Shown: positions 1 to 11,687 of the stretch, piece by piece
Layout of the letters: the number at the start of each line of letters is the position of its first letter
How positions within the stretch are numbered: position 1 is the stretch's first letter
Position numbers and translations under genes: made by a program
Assembly (NCBI GenBank): GCA_930367205.1
Contig: OV884009.1
Span: 81,923,189 to 81,987,188 of the forward strand
DNA from: Acanthosoma haemorrhoidale
Lineage: Eukaryota > Arthropoda > Insecta > Hemiptera > Acanthosomatidae
Direction: 5' to 3'
DNA: 64,000 nt
The notes under the pieces: model-generated
Told to the model about the DNA's origin: nothing
Database searches by the model: none
What the model saw: only the letters and a program-made list of their open reading frames with translations

Positions 1-813
1 GGTAATAAGAGAGAAATAGTAGTTCCAATATTTATAAATTTAAGTATGTATATGGCTGGCTGTTAACAGTTTTGTTAAAAACTGATTCTAATGACAGTTT
101 TTATGATTTTTAGCATTAATACTCCACTAAAACACTACATACCTACAAACCTACTCAATCTCGCTAAACAAAAACCCCAACCTGATAAAGGTGCGAAATT
201 GTGGAATATAATTAGCTAAGAATTTTAAACAATCGAAAGGGTTTTAGTTCTATTTCCACATATAAAGAATATAAAAAGTGCAAAAACCAATATGATGAAA
301 AATCAACAACCTTTGACAATTCGCAGCCGAGTCTATTCCTAGAAAAATAAAATTCAGAAAATTTCCAACAAATATCCTAAAGAAAAAAGAAGATATTAAA
401 ATATACCAATACAATTATACTTTTTAGGCTAAAATACAATTACAGTTATGCAGAGAACTGAAAACTTCTTCAATTCTATGCTATTGTATTTTACCAAATA
501 TCTAATAGTGTTTTGAATTATATATTTTAAATTCAACAGGGATTTAATAATTTTCACGACCACTAACATTGGAACATAGATGCATACTGAGGATGCAAAA
601 ATGTTTTAGAAAGTTAATATTTTTTTTAAAAAAAAGTACTATGTACATGCCTATAGGAAAAAATATTTTTTTTCGTGCATAGGATTTTAGAACTGATTTA
701 AGTTATATTTGGGCTGCGGGATCAAAATATGAAATCAGTTTTTCTCTAATGCTACTTTTTAACTAATTTTTCACTAACTAATCACAATTTTTTTTTGTGA
801 AGTTCTAAATCAC
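1..813. other. AT-rich non-coding stretch
   Basis: No open frame of note, no repeat family and no splice-flanked exon was seen. It has several short T and A runs only. Confidence 0.6.
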
Positions 814-906
814 ATATAAAAGGATATTTTCTAGTCTGTTCTTTCAACGCTTCAACTAGAGTTGATGGTAGTTTGTGAGTTCTCACCGTGCAGGGTAGAT
901 CGGAAT
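814..906 (+). promoter_or_regulatory. TATA-containing promoter-like block, copy A
   Basis: A canonical TATAAAAG box lies at 816-823, with a pyrimidine-rich probable start region about 25-30 bases downstream, around 843-850. The block sits about 70 bases upstream of the start codon of the decayed ORF at 976, so it reads as that element's own pol II promoter. An almost identical block (about 3 differences in 93 bases) recurs at 1531-1625. The promoter role is inferred from position and motif only. Confidence 0.5.
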
Positions 907-975
907 TGGCCTCGCGTGATATTTTTGTTTAGGAAAGAGTTGAGTCAACATACTGTGTAGTTGAATAGAAATAAA

Positions 976-1365
976 ATGAGTTCAGGTAGAAGAAGTTGTG
1001 TACATCATCCTGAGGTGTTTTCCAACATCTGCGGAGAAAACACGTTAAATGTAAACAGAAAAAACTGTGATTGGCTTTGTGAAAGGAGCTTATCTTGGAA
1101 ACTTTGTTGATAGACTTGGTCAGACTTGTAAAACAGGACGTTTGTGACAGTGGTTTGGAGAGAATCCAAAAAACACTTCGATGACTGCTATTTTTGCCTA
1201 GTAAATATAACTGGAATAAATCGAAACAAGCTTAGCAAGTGGACTTATCCTGATTTAATCTCTCCAAGACGCCCAGTCCTTAACTCAAAGGAAAAGCCGA
1301 TCCCAACGTTAGTTAGCGGGTATGTTATTGTTATATGGAGATGTCAGGATCAATTGAACAGTTAA
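976..1365 (+). pseudogene. Decayed ORF of a repeated arthropod Cys-containing protein family
   Basis: Starts at ATG 976 and reads 44 codons (SGRRSCVHHPEVFSNICGE) to TGA at 1108. It then resumes in the same frame after two further stops, through WRESKKHFDDCYFCLVNITG and KWTYPDL to a stop at 1363. From memory this resembles a multi-copy arthropod family with a start like RRSCV-HPDVFC-ICGEYT, a middle CKTC motif and a WREPKNH-DCYFCLVN-TG segment. The family has no function I can name and looks transposon-like by copy number. Against that pattern, the middle segment (about 40 residues around the CKTC motif) is collapsed to a short remnant near 1118-1130, so this copy is dead. The conserved paired Cys suggest zinc binding (inference). 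A TATA box lies at 816. Confidence 0.6.
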
Positions 1366-2810
1366 GGGTAGATATAGATCGGTGAGTGATTTGGTACATG
1401 GGCTCTTTCCAGGATAGATTTTATGTATATAGTCAATGACTAGATTTTTGACATAAGTAAATAATTGCATAGGTCGAGTATCGATGGTGAAGGTGGAAAA
1501 ATGTAGAATAAGCAGTGATGGATACATCAAATATAAAAGGATATTTTCTAGTCTGTTCTTTCAACGCTTCAACTAGAGTTGATGGTAGTTTGTGAGTTCT
1601 CACCGGTCAGGGTAGATCGAAATTGAGGTTGTTGATGCCGACACATACAATTAATGGAGAAAGAGATGAACCCTGAGCTAAATCGGAAGACTATGAAAGG
1701 GGTTGGAGTAGAAGTTGGTCGGGGGCTACAACATGGTAGCGATCACAGATGAATTGTTCAAACCAGCTGACAGAACTGTAATAACGCTGGTTTAGATAGA
1801 AGGGTGTGGCGACAAAGGGTGTTGAATGCCTTAGAAAAGTCTACGAGGATAAGGTTAGATGTGTGTTGTTGGGCAATGTCGGGTCGGAGGCCTTGTGTGA
1901 TTTTGATGAGAGCTGATTGGGAGGATAATCCTAACATTAGCCGGATCGTAGGGGGTTTAAATGGGTTTGGGATTGAAGTAGTCTTTTAAGCGGTTTGGAA
2001 AGGTTAAAGAGAAATTAAATAGGACGATAGCCATTGGTGGAGATAAGGTTTGGAATTTTATTCAATGGAAGAACATTTGATCTTTTCCAGGAAGAGGGAA
2101 ATATAGACTTTTGGAGAGGAACATTACAAATGTGAAGCAATGGAGAAAGAATTGTAGGGAGATATAACTTAAGGAATTTCTCCAAATTCTTTCTTAATTT
2201 CATAATTGATAAAATGAGACCGAAAGGAGAGATGGATGAGAAAAATAAGTTTTCTGTCTGGAAATTACAAGTAGTGTTGATTGGACTAGAGGGAAGGATT
2301 TTTGATGATGCTGTTGGGATGGACAGTGAGTTGAGGTCATCAGGAGAAATATGGCGAACCGGAGAGGTGTTTGGTTTAATGAGAGAAAGTTAGCGGAGGA
2401 GGTCCCGTTGCAGAAGATAACGACTCGTTAAAGAATTTCGATTAAGCAAGGTGGATTTTAGACTGAGTAAGGTTACAAAGGGTTTTAAAGAGGGGGTCAT
2501 CTTTGATATGCCTTGTGCGGTTAAATATTCTCTTCACTGCACTCCCGACGCCTCATTAAATCTTTAATTTCCTGAGTTAACCAACCAAGAAGGTGGGGTA
2601 TGGTGACTTAAGATCTGCATGCTTGATAAAGACGGAGAGTGTACTGGTACTAAGTCAACCAAAGGATTGAAAGAATATAAGAGGTCTCATTGAGTTGTCT
2701 CCAGATCAGACTGCATGGCCTCGGAAGGAAAAGTGACATTCAGATTGTATGACCGAGAAATTAAATCGTAGGCCGAATGGGAAGGCCGTCAAATCGCAGC
2801 AAATACTTCC
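1366..2810 (-). pseudogene. Decayed non-LTR reverse transcriptase (Jockey/CR1 group)
   Basis: Read right to left on the minus strand with frameshifts and stops, the order is that of a LINE ORF2. First comes a linker with WLTQEIKDLMRRR (near 2560) and KDDPLFKTLCN. An RT finger follows with LSPLLHICN, IFPSSWKRSNVLPLNK and GYRPI (2015-2203), then QSALIKITQGLRPD and LILVDFSKAF (around 1840-1925). After that come SWFEQFICDRYHVV and a degraded QGSSLSPL motif (about 1650-1750), and a remnant of the palm/thumb near 1380-1490. The catalytic YADD motif is not intact. The endonuclease is not visible. A 93-base promoter-like block interrupts it at 1531-1625. Family identification rests on the order and spacing of RT motifs; the clade is uncertain. 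Confidence 0.75.
1531..1625 (+). repeat. Promoter-like block, copy B
   Basis: Direct repeat of 814-906, about 717 bases away and about 97% identical by eye, with the same TATAAAAG box (1533-1540). It lies inside the minus-strand RT remnant, between the QGS-like motif and the palm remnant, so it appears inserted there. No ORF of the copy-A type follows it. Confidence 0.8.
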
Positions 2811-5800
2811 TTGATACCTTCCCCTACAAACTCTTTCTTGCCCAACAACCAGCATAAATGTATGTGTGAATACCCGATTGGGAATTAGAGTACGTATGTG
2901 TGTTGATATTTTATTTTTATTTTACAGGCAACTTGAATATGTATATTTTTATTACATATTTTCTTATTTCATTTGTAAATTTTAAATTTTAGTGGTAAGA
3001 TACGCTGTTAAAGAACCCGCTTAACGTTAAATATTTTTTTTCTCTTAAGGGAAAAGTCCAAGGAAATTAATTTAATATACATTTTCATGTTTGATTTTTT
3101 TCCCAGTCCTTTGCGTTCTAAATAAAACTAATCAGCATTTTTCAATGTAGTTCCTACCACTTTCCTAGAACATGAGACAGGCATTACTGACGACAATAAT
3201 GGACATACAGAGACTAATTACGGTTCCTTGCGTATGTTTCAAATTAAAGCCTTTATCTCGGATTTGGAACAATTATACAATACACGATAATTATTGGCAC
3301 GGTTGGGACCTAGGCAGATCCTCCAGTTGCCAGTTGGTAATCTTGCCCGCCCCCATCTCCCAGTCCCCCTAATCGAACTTCCAAGGCCCTCTAAGCAATA
3401 AGACATTCAGGGCCGGAGTTGGTGAACAACTGGGTAAACTATGTTGACTTGAGGCAGTCAGCTAATTCGAGCCGACGTATTAGGCACCATATGAGTTGGT
3501 TTACTGACAAGATAAGCTGGCTAATATTGCTTTTGTATCCGTACTAGCAATTTCTTTGACTAAAGTCTTATACACCACGACATTACTGTTATAACATGGC
3601 TGATGGCAAAGGATTTCCTTTAAAGAAGATCAACTAATACTCCGGGTAGGCAAATATTACCGGAGTGCTTCTAGAAAGTGTGAAATCCGATATAATAAGG
3701 TCTGTACTGGAACGATGTACAGTAGCAGCCGCAACAATGTACAGAGAAATACAATTTAAAAATATAATGAAATAAGAAAAGAAATAACTAACAATGTATA
3801 TTTGTATACATAAGAGACACTTATTCTTCAAGAATTGATAATATGGTGTAAATCGAATATGTCGAACGAACATAAATCGTCCTATTTAGTGTTAAATATA
3901 GAGAATAAGTATAATGGTTTTTGGTTAAGGAAGAGTTTGCAATAATCCTTCATGTTCTGCGTTTTTAATTATGTTTACGTCTATTAAACAACAACTTTTT
4001 GATCTTGAAAACGGTTAGTTTCGATACACCTTTTTCGATTTCTGTCACTAAATTCTAATGACTATTTGTTCCAAAGGAAAGTGGCATCACTATTTTGGTG
4101 TAACTAATATCATGCCCGAAGTAAGAGGCCCTACTTTCATAAGTGTATGGTGAATCTTCTGCCATGAAATTTAAAAGCCATGCGTCGTCCCCATGTTACA
4201 TATACTAATAAATATACTATAATAAACATACTACCTCCTATTATTTCGATTAATTTCGGATAAAACCGCAACTATGGAGAGAATGGAAAAAAATAAAAAT
4301 TAAAAATATATCTTCATAAAATAGTTATAAGGACATTAAATAGAACAAAAATAATGAAATAAATATCTTTATGCTATAGTTATAATACTAAAAACATAAT
4401 CAGCAATAATAATCATAATCTAAAAGACTCGATTATATGAAAAATTCTTCCTAAAGAATAAATAATAATCATTTGACACAACTGCATAAATAATCTTTTT
4501 AAATTACCAAAATATTGTCTTTATGTTTCACACTCTTCTTTAAGACGTAATCAAATAAGAGTAATTTTACTCGCTGAAAGTAGTTTTAGGTTAGTAACAT
4601 TGCATAAGAAGTTCCTCCATAAGAGGCCCTGCACCTGGTAGAGTGATGAAAGTCCCTGGGGTCATGAATATGGCAATGAGCCGAAAAAAATAGGAAATTT
4701 CAGATCCGGGCGAGAACCGTCACTTCTTCACTCCAAGTCTGAAAGGCATCGACTGAAGTGCCGGGGTGGGCCGGACGGAGCTTAAGTCGACCGTTTTTGT
4801 AACTGACTTGATCGTTGGGACATTAATTAATCTTGTTGTGCGGTATTTTCTTCGCAAAACAGTGTCTTTTCATAAGTAAAGGGTTGTAAATAATTAAAAT
4901 ATTGTTCCAAAGCAATCGAGATCGAAAATTTTTGAACACACGAATTTCATCAGCGACTCCCATACCCAAATTATCAATTTATATATCCTGGAGATATATA
5001 AGATCTTGAGTTTGGAAAAACCGCTTTTACTTTCAGGGTTGGCAGGAATCTTATCATATATATTTTTATGCTTCTGGGATCATTTATTTTTATGTATAAC
5101 TGGGGAAAACATTCAAGACTCATTTACTTATCTTTAAATCTGGGTCCCTTAAGAACGAAGGATATAATTTTAAAAAAAAAATCCTAACACTTGCAATGGT
5201 GCCTTATTATGTAAATGAGTTGGGAACTTTAACTTTGGTTCACGAAGTCCGAATAATTTTCTTTATACTAGCAATGTTGAAGGGGGGGGGGTGGCGAAGT
5301 TCTTAAGCGAGAATGTGTCCAGCCTGAAAAAGACTTCTAGATCTTTATATCGATGCTTCCAAACAGCCTCAACACGGGGCGTGCGCTCTAGCGTGGCATC
5401 GCCTAGTCAGCACTTCTGTTCTTGTCAAGTCTAGTGGGAAAATCTGTTCTTCCCTCTTTTATACTCTTCCCCGAAAAGCTGGGCAATTTAAGAAATAATG
5501 ATAATGTACTTTTGCAGACAGTGAAACATTCATTTCATTTAGATCATCAACCTCGGTTCCGAGAAATTAAAAATGAGATTTAATCCATTAACACAGACAA
5601 AAACCCAAGTGAAGAGTGAGGCATTACACAATTAAGGGTGTCGTTATAGCTGTGAATACAATTTTATTAACTGTTTTAAAATTCCCAACACACGGTACAT
5701 GCTATTGATCAAGATGACAAGAGCATTGATAAAGTACTCATTACCATAGGAAACAGTGTATTCTTATATAAACTAATATATATATAAAATAATTACTAAG

Positions 5801-6217
5801 TTATTATATAACGACCAGTATTTTTCATTGAGTTGATTTTATTTTTATAGCATTGTCGGTTCATCAAATAACGCAGGTTGATTTTAAGTTGAAAACACGT
5901 TTTTCGTTGCAGTTTGAAAAATCTAAACACATATTGCTTATTGAATATTAATACGTCAAGATTTTAAATTTGATAACCTGCTCAAACATTTTTTTAATAC
6001 CAAGTTACTAATAAATAATAAAAAGAATTTTATATGGAAATAGATATAGTTAAATGAGAGCTTCGCATAAATTATAAGTATCTAGCTTAAAGAGGATTAC
6101 AAAGACCTAGATATACCCAAAGAACAGATATACGGCACGTCATCTGAGGCGCTCTTATTGAAGGGGACAAGCATTTATTTGTAACACCACAAAATTTAAT
6201 GATTTCCTGTTATGGGG
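2811..6217. other. Non-coding stretch, no recognised element
   Basis: AT-rich with slightly GC-richer islands near 3290-3500, 4620-4800 and 5290-5440, and a G9 run at 5282-5290. None of these translated to a recognised protein or matched another repeat in the window. Confidence 0.5.
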
Positions 6218-6423
6218 GTTACCCATTTCTCTAATTAATGTAACTGGATTGGGAGTAATATTTTAGTGTCTCATTTCTATTGAATATTATTTATCTATTT
6301 GTTTTTATATTACAATTGTTTATTATTTTAATATCTTACAATATTAATCAGAAGCAACAATTAAAATGAATACATGATTTGGCCATTGAGACCGTATGTA
6401 TGTTTACAACGCAATATACACAT
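6218..6423 (+). repeat. Diverged local duplication, copy 1
   Basis: Shares an ordered series of matching segments with 6856-7072 about 640 bases away. These include ccatttct, taatgtaac, gtaatattttagtgt, tttctattgaat, atatcttacaat and ttaatcagaagcaa. Identity is roughly 70-75% by eye with indels. Function unknown. Confidence 0.6.
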
Positions 6424-6855
6424 AGGTAGTAAATTTAACAAAAAAAACAAACTTAAACTTACTTTATGATAACAGTTTCAAATAGATATTTATACAGCTA
6501 AAAATAAAAAAATTAACAATTAAATATTTTGATAATGAAATAATTCAAATCTGATAAATTTTTCCCTACCTGCGTTTTCATATTAATTTTGTTTTTTAGA
6601 AACGGGTGATAGGCCTTCTAAATTGTATGTGTAATGATTTTTCTGTTACGGTACGTTACCTGGAAATAAAAATGATCCACTGGCCGAATACAAAAGCGCT
6701 ACTGTCTGGTGCAGTAAATAGCCAAGCTGAAGATATAGGACCGCGAACTAAGACTGTAGTGGTCTTTAAGTCACGCAAAGCGATAAACTTGGGGCCTCTT
6801 TTATTTTCTTAAATATCATCTTAATTTATTACTGTCCAAGTATTACATCTATAAT

Positions 6856-7072
6856 TTATGCCATTTCTCCATTTAATGTAACAGACTCTGGAGTTTTTCA
6901 TATGTATGTAATATTTTAGTGTTTAATTTCTATTGAATGTAATTTGTGTATTATTTTTTTATATTAATAATGTTTAGTAAATATCTTACAATCTTAATCA
7001 GAAGCAAAAATTAAAATTAATAATGCTTCGGCTATTAATACTGTACTATGTACACTGCAATATTGTTCGCAG
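6856..7072 (+). repeat. Diverged local duplication, copy 2
   Basis: Second copy of the unit at 6218-6423 in the same orientation. The blocks keep the same order through to a shared acactgcaatatt/acgcaatata end. The roughly 430 bases between the copies have no recognised content; the 68-codon frame at 6606-6812 matches nothing I know. Confidence 0.6.
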
Positions 7073-7224
7073 TACATAATGAAAATCTACCAGCTGGGGA
7101 AAACTAAGAAAAACCTATATAATAGAACAAAATTAATAATAAAATAATAATAATACTAAATAAAACTAAGCGAAGTAGACATACATTTAATATATATTTT
7201 GTGTGTGTTGTGGATGTATCTTTT

Positions 7225-7940
7225 GAGGGAATGCTTACTGTAGTTGTCTATTTCATTTATTTACGGGTTTTGTAAGTTAGAAAAAAGAAATTCTCTGTCT
7301 GGCTGTGTACATTCTCTGGGGTTGTGGGTAATTGTAGGTCTGTTAACATGGCGGTTGGTTATCTTGTTTTCAGGGCAGTTGTTAATTATGCGCATTCACA
7401 TGTTTTGTACAACTTCCAATTTACTGTATTTTTGAAGTACAAGTGTAACTCGAAACCGGTGCAGCATGTCATTTTGGGACTGATAGCTGTTTCATGTAGT
7501 ATTAATTTGTTTTCATGGGTCAGCCGATTTTTTCGCAAGTAGAGTTTTACTGATGAGGTTTTTAGTGATGTTGAATTACCTGGTTTATGAAAGTGAGGGA
7601 ACGGTTAAGGTTTACTCCTAAGTAGTGGATGGAATGGTTCAAGGGTTGTTTGAATTGTTCAAGGGTAAATGGTGGGTTGATATTGTTCCAGGTTTGGTTA
7701 ATAATATTGCCTCTGTTTTAAGTGGGTTTTGTTTGATTTTCCATTTATTGAACTTGGTATGTTATTCATTTCGTCTCTCTAGCTTTTTGGTTATTGTGTC
7801 TATTACGAATGCTTCTGTGTAGATCGCTGTGTTGTCTGCGTATAACAATCTTTCGACTTTGGGGTGTAATGGGACGTATAGATTAGGAAGGGTAAGAAAT
7901 AGACAAGAGTTTTAAGAAGATGAGTTGTTGAGCGGATGTT
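7225..7940 (-). pseudogene. Decayed non-LTR RT, palm and thumb end
   Basis: Minus-strand translation, starting near 7925, gives PNLYVPLHPKVERLLYADNT followed by AIYTEAF. This is the catalytic YADD region with the second Asp replaced by Asn. It continues with a region resembling the typical WK-K-NP-KTE-ILLT segment and with HYLGVNLNRSLTF, which is typical of the RT thumb. Frameshifts and stops follow down to about 7225. The upstream fingers and any endonuclease are missing. The YADN replacement and the stops make it inactive. It is probably Jockey/CR1-like, and whether it belongs to the same family as the 1.4-2.8 kb remnant cannot be told because the parts do not overlap. Confidence 0.75.
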
Positions 7941-8381
7941 GTTGATTGGAACGTAAAATAAGCAATTTAAAAGTTAGGAGTGGATGAGGTGTGTTATATA
8001 AGGTGAACAATTCTAACTGACGGGGGGAACAATCATTGAGAAATACCCCCAAAAAATATTTAAATCATGGATTTTTTGTAACATTTTTTGCATCAGAGGC
8101 TATAGTTCATACACTAATAATGAGGTAAAAAATCAAAATGATAACCTGGACACGGATACATAAAATGCACTCCTTTATTGAGGTTTTCTTCAGTTATTAA
8201 AATATTAGCTATAGAACCAAAAACATGGTTAGAATCTGGCTCGTAGCATAGTTATTAGTGTAATGCTTACACCTCTTAATTATTAATCTATTAAAAAAAC
8301 CTACCGTTTGGCAAGTAATAAAAGTACGAATTAATTGAATACATTTTTTTAAATTAAAATTTTAATTTTATCTGTTTTCAG
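7941..8381. other. Non-coding stretch leading into candidate exon
   Basis: No element recognised. The last 30 bases form a polypyrimidine-rich 3' splice site (tctgttttcag, 8371-8381). Confidence 0.5.
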
Positions 8382-8420
8382 AACTCCGCCGTAGCAACAA
8401 CCAGCAGCACATCCATCCCG
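8382..8420 (+). other. Candidate 39-nt microexon
   Basis: A 39-base GC-rich island in AT-rich surroundings. It is preceded by a strong acceptor (tctgttttcag) and followed immediately by a strong donor (gtatgt). Its length is a multiple of three. In phase 0 it reads NSAVATTSSTSIP without a stop; one other phase is also open (LRRSNNQQHIHP) and the third has a stop. Such Ser/Thr-rich cassette microexons are common in insect genes with very long introns. No flanking exon is visible in the window, so the host gene is unknown. Exon status is inferred from the splice signals and composition alone. Confidence 0.45.
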
Positions 8421-8426
8421 GTATGT

Positions 8427-11400
8427 AAATTGAATATTTTAAATTTTATGTATGTATATATATTGATATTGATAGAAATAGTGACTAAACAATTCGATTA
8501 CACCAATAAAAATATACTAAATGTTTACATTGCCAAAAAAGTACTATTTAATAATCACTCCATACAACAAACATGGACAGGTTTATTAACCTATTAGTGA
8601 ACAAAATTTTGAAAACAGTCCCCTTCATGTGATTATCTCTTTAAACCATGTGATTGTCATACACAATTGTCTGTGTGAACCATATGAATCTGTTCATGTG
8701 AACAGTTTTGTGACTGAAGATTTTATTGCTCATTTGTGGTCAGTTTTAACTACAAAGCCTATATTTATTCATTATCTTTTTCATAAGGTATGTCGTTTTC
8801 TTAGTGGCAAATGAAAGGGAATAATTAATATGCTTCAACATACAACATACATAAACTATTCAGACGAATAAATTGGATAATTCTTTTAATAAATAATGTA
8901 TAAATAGAGATTAATATTTTTACATGTTTTTATAATATTTTGGCTATTGAACATTTTGAAAAAAACCAGGCATTATTTTTCTCCTAGTCTTAGTTCATGA
9001 TATAAATTATCAATACGCATAAATTTTAAGATGGTGTGAACGAATTTGTGAGTGATGATATATATATATATACATAATAAAGATTTTTCAGCATATTCTA
9101 GTTGTTAAGTTTTAGTAATTAGTTAAATTGTACTAAATTAAAATAGTTAGGCTTGCATCTTTCATTTTTTTTTAATTTATTTTATTTATCGAACGTGTAA
9201 TCTGTTGGTATAATCGTATTTTAATGAAAACACTTTAGTCATTCAACTTCAACGATGTGGGCTTCTATCAACATAAACAAGGTTAATGCAGTAAATACTT
9301 AATAGCTACTTGAATGGTTTTATTGATTAGACATATGGGTGAGGCTCTACTATCATCATGGTACAATCGTCTCTCTGTGTGCATGAATAATCTACAGTAG
9401 TGGTCTCTACAACTATATAAAGTTTGCTGGATAAATTGTTGTTATGGACGGTTATTACAGTTATTTTAATAAATAATATTTGTGCACGATGGTCTGGACA
9501 CATAACAATGCTCTCGTTTATTGAGCTGCTCTTTGGTTGTATATATTCAAGTTATTAGTGATTATAAAGTTATACGTTTGTTGGATAAATGGTGCCTATG
9601 AATACTATGGATATATATTTGTTAAAAAGGTTATTTCAATGAAAAAAAAATGTTTCAGAAAATAATATAAAACATTCCTGGCCATTTCATTAGTATTTTT
9701 TTAAGAAAGCTTGGAAACATCCAAATATATATTGTCCCGTGATATTATACATCCCTTAAAACATGTATATATCGATTTTATATGATAGTATATATTTATG
9801 AAATTCAAAAACAAAACTGATTTCATTGTGATTGAAAAAAAAAAAATCAAAGTGAATTAGAAAACAAATGAGAACTTTATAATGGGGGGGAAATGTCGGC
9901 ATGACTTTTTATTAATAAATTAGTGGTTTCATGATTGGGATCATATAGGTTATTTGAAGAACGTGGCCCATTACAATATTAAATTATAACCCTAGCCACT
10001 AATTATTTTGAAAGGGGTGTAATTTGGAGCGGAGAATATCCTATCTCCGCTTTATTTTCATTGTATTCGATTTTACGTCAATTACGTTTGATAAAAAACA
10101 CTATTCCTTATACTTATAGAGATTTTTGCATTGCTAACAACAATGTGGTAATAAAATGGACATATTTCCCGTGTGTACAGCATTTCTATTGTTTTTAAAT
10201 GCGGCGTGAGGTTTTGTCAAAAATTTATGTTCAGGAAAAGAGTGTTTGTCTGTATCGACGAAGAATTTGAAAAATACTGAAGATATAGAAGTATTTTTAC
10301 GTATAATATTCCTTTATCTACATGCTATATTAAATGAACACTAAATTATATATTTTTTCAACAGTGGACCATTGTTTTTAAAACTATTTTAATTATTATC
10401 TTATTACAGAATTGTTAGCTATTACAAATAGGATTAGAGTAAAACGACGAAACAAGCCATGGTGTGATTCCTTCACGTTTTAATGTAATTTAAAATTTTA
10501 TGGGATCTCAAGTCCGGCACGTCCCGTAGTAATCTGAGTCCTAAAAACTAACAAAACAACTAGCGCTGCAAGATTTCTATTTTATCTCAATCCATTTTTA
10601 ATCTTTTCAAAACGCGTTTTCGTACTATTGCGTTGGTTGTTTGATTTCCTCACAATCCTAACATTTGTTTTAAACTCGGAGGTCCTATCCTATCCTATTT
10701 ACCAACAACGTAGTGGTCCTCAAAATTATTAAAACTCTCTATATAAGAATCTTCAGTTATTAACTGCTCCACTAAGTTCACAAGGGCACTTATTGTTATT
10801 ACATACTTGCTTTATAGTTAATTAATACAAAGTATTGGTACTTATAATCCTTATTATATTGGGTTTTTTTCCTTATTATTTAATTACGGTTGACCGCAAT
10901 GGAGTTTTAAAGTTCACTGTTGCAGTTTTCAGCTTTTATTAAAAAAAAAAGGTTTTTTATTTTCGGTTGTCTCTATTGACAAAACAGCATTTCTTCTTTT
11001 TACAATAACAACGACCGTTTAATGGAATAAATTTGCTTTGACACTAATGCATTTATTTATTATGTCTATTTTCATTAAAAAAAATTGAGTACAGTAAATT
11101 ATTCACTAATTACTCGGTACACGGTTTTTGTTCTTTTGTTTATTTTAACCCTGTTACAGTAATCGCAGAATAAATCATATATAAACGGAACAAAGAAAGC
11201 ATAAAGCGAAATAACGTTATCAAGTGGTTGTCCATGTTTTAGCCGAATTTAGAATTGAATGGTATATAAAATTTAAAGCATTTACGATTAAAAAAACCTG
11301 TTTATTTATTATTGTTATTAGTTATGTTAGTAAAACAATGTACTTAACCAAAAAAAAATCACTAGATGTACAAGCAATATTATCAAGTTGTCACTACTGG

Positions 11401-11567
11401 CGTGAGTTAATTGCACCATTTATAATTAAGGCTACATGCCGTATTACCTCCCTCATTCACCAGATGTTGGGGTGACATTTAATTAATACTACTAAGTGGT
11501 ATTGGGCGGTGAGACTACAGTAGTTTACACAGCTTTAGCCATTGGACTCAAATGTGTCTTTTATAAT
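8427..11567. other. AT-rich non-coding stretch
   Basis: No gene or recognised element. A weak internal echo (tataaagt...ttggataaat) occurs near 9416 and 9561. G/C islands are absent. Confidence 0.5.
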
Positions 11568-11575
11568 TTGAGGTA

Positions 11576-11679
11576 ATGGTATGAATGAGATCATTTATCA
11601 CAATTACTTATAGTCCAATCAGGCCGATTGTAATTTTATCATAATAAAGTTGTTTTTTAAATTAACAAAAAAAAAAAAA
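11576..11679 (+). mobile_element. Jockey-family 3' tip, about 104 bp, with poly(A) and TSD
   Basis: Matches the last about 90 bases of the 20.6-21.6 kb Jockey-type copy (catttatc-aattactta, gattgtaattttatc, taataaagttgtt) and ends in A13. It is bounded by an 8-bp duplication, TTGAGGTA, at 11568-11575 and 11680-11687. It was therefore inserted by target-primed reverse transcription with extreme 5' truncation. It has no coding capacity. Confidence 0.85.
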
Positions 11680-11687
11680 TTGAGGTA

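Noticed and set aside
9400..9620. Weak internal echo (tataaagt...ttggataaat twice)
   Set aside because: Only about 20 matching bases in AT-rich DNA; not distinguishable from chance by eye.
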